Below, in pieces: positions 63,967 to 64,000 of a stretch of DNA of 64,000 nucleotides (position 1 is its first letter; the number at the start of each line of letters is the position of its first letter). This DNA is from Galbibacter pacificus (GTDB lineage Bacteria; Bacteroidota; Bacteroidia; Flavobacteriales; Flavobacteriaceae): NCBI RefSeq assembly GCF_029603165.1, contig NZ_JAQSVC010000002.1, positions 372,001-436,000 on the forward strand, in the 5' to 3' direction. A model generated the notes under the pieces. It was not told the origin of the DNA, ran no database searches, and was given only the letters and a program-made list of their open reading frames with translations. Position numbers and translations under genes: made by a program.

Positions 63967-64000
63967 ATGGCCGACTTTAAACTTAACATTAACGGAGAAT
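63967..64000 (+). CDS. Start of an unidentified gene (partial), perhaps a 2Fe-2S oxidoreductase small subunit
   Basis: Only 11 codons are seen: ATG 63967 then MADFKLNINGE. The F-x-L-x-I-N-G opening is usual for the small 2Fe-2S subunit of isoquinoline/aldehyde oxidoreductases, but this is too short to be more than a guess. Confidence 0.3.
   Translation, partial: MADFKLNINGE

Overview
The window looks like chromosomal DNA of a member of Flavobacteriaceae (Bacteroidota). The signs are AT-rich DNA, many -7 elements of the TAnnTTTG type and few Shine-Dalgarno sequences. There is also a gliding / type IX secretion (T9SS) pair: an Ig-repeat protein with a CHU_C-type C-terminus next to a PorP/SprF protein. 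Further signs are several flavobacterial DUF families (DUF2853, DUF6090, DUF6157, DUF6428), many SPI/SPII leaders beginning MKK, and menaquinone genes. Genus cannot be told from the sequence alone. I see no rRNA, tRNA, CRISPR array or prophage.

Layout. 1-7.1 kb: the end of a SlyD-like FKBP isomerase (cut by the window edge), a RadD-like helicase, a complete IS982-family insertion sequence with matching ends and a probable 6-bp target duplication, a VWA lipoprotein, an iron-sulfur L-serine dehydratase, and a DoxX/Crp pair. 7.3-12 kb: dnaK, two tiny membrane ORFs, recQ. 12-16.3 kb: a GNAT gene divergent from a menaquinone block (hotdog thioesterase, isochorismate synthase, menD), then DUF2853. 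16.5-23.4 kb: exported proteins, the T9SS-type adhesin/SprF pair, TMEM175 and DUF6157. 23.5-30.2 kb: CocE/NonD peptidase-like hydrolase, sodium:solute symporter, universal stress protein plus left-handed beta-helix acyltransferase, and an ECF42-type sigma factor with its YCII/DGPF partner. 30.8-40.4 kb: lon, cmk, a three-gene minus-strand operon (M20 peptidase, FMN glutamate-synthase-like protein, membrane protein), and uvrD/pcrA with a TTG start. 40.4-43.7 kb: repeat-rich spacer, a probable structured RNA, and an arsenic operon (arsR, DUF6428, phosphatase-type arsenate reductase, ACR3) with two near-identical operators. 43.8-52.1 kb: PQQ-type sugar dehydrogenase, outer-membrane phospholipase A, OmpA lipoprotein, DUF6090, MFS exporter, Zn/Cd P-type ATPase, and RluE-type pseudouridine synthase. 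52.4-58.5 kb: one 2049-residue protein ending in a papain-like cysteine peptidase domain and a DUF2272-like domain. 58.6-64 kb: AAA ATPase, Spy-like periplasmic protein, class C beta-lactamase-like hydrolase, AraC regulator with a membrane sensor, signal peptidase I, and the first codons of a further gene.

Most of the window is ordinary chromosomal housekeeping and envelope physiology. The least explained item is the giant protein at 52.4-58.5 kb. It has no leader, contains a conserved-looking core with an NHNH-C-H motif, and carries two C-terminal cysteine-hydrolase-like modules. Secondary points of interest are the duplicated ars operator with Cys-tailed proteins, a probable heat-shock palindrome in front of dnaK with a weaker relative in front of lon, a family of dispersed intergenic repeats at three loci, and a 75-bp inverted-repeat element behind the giant gene.
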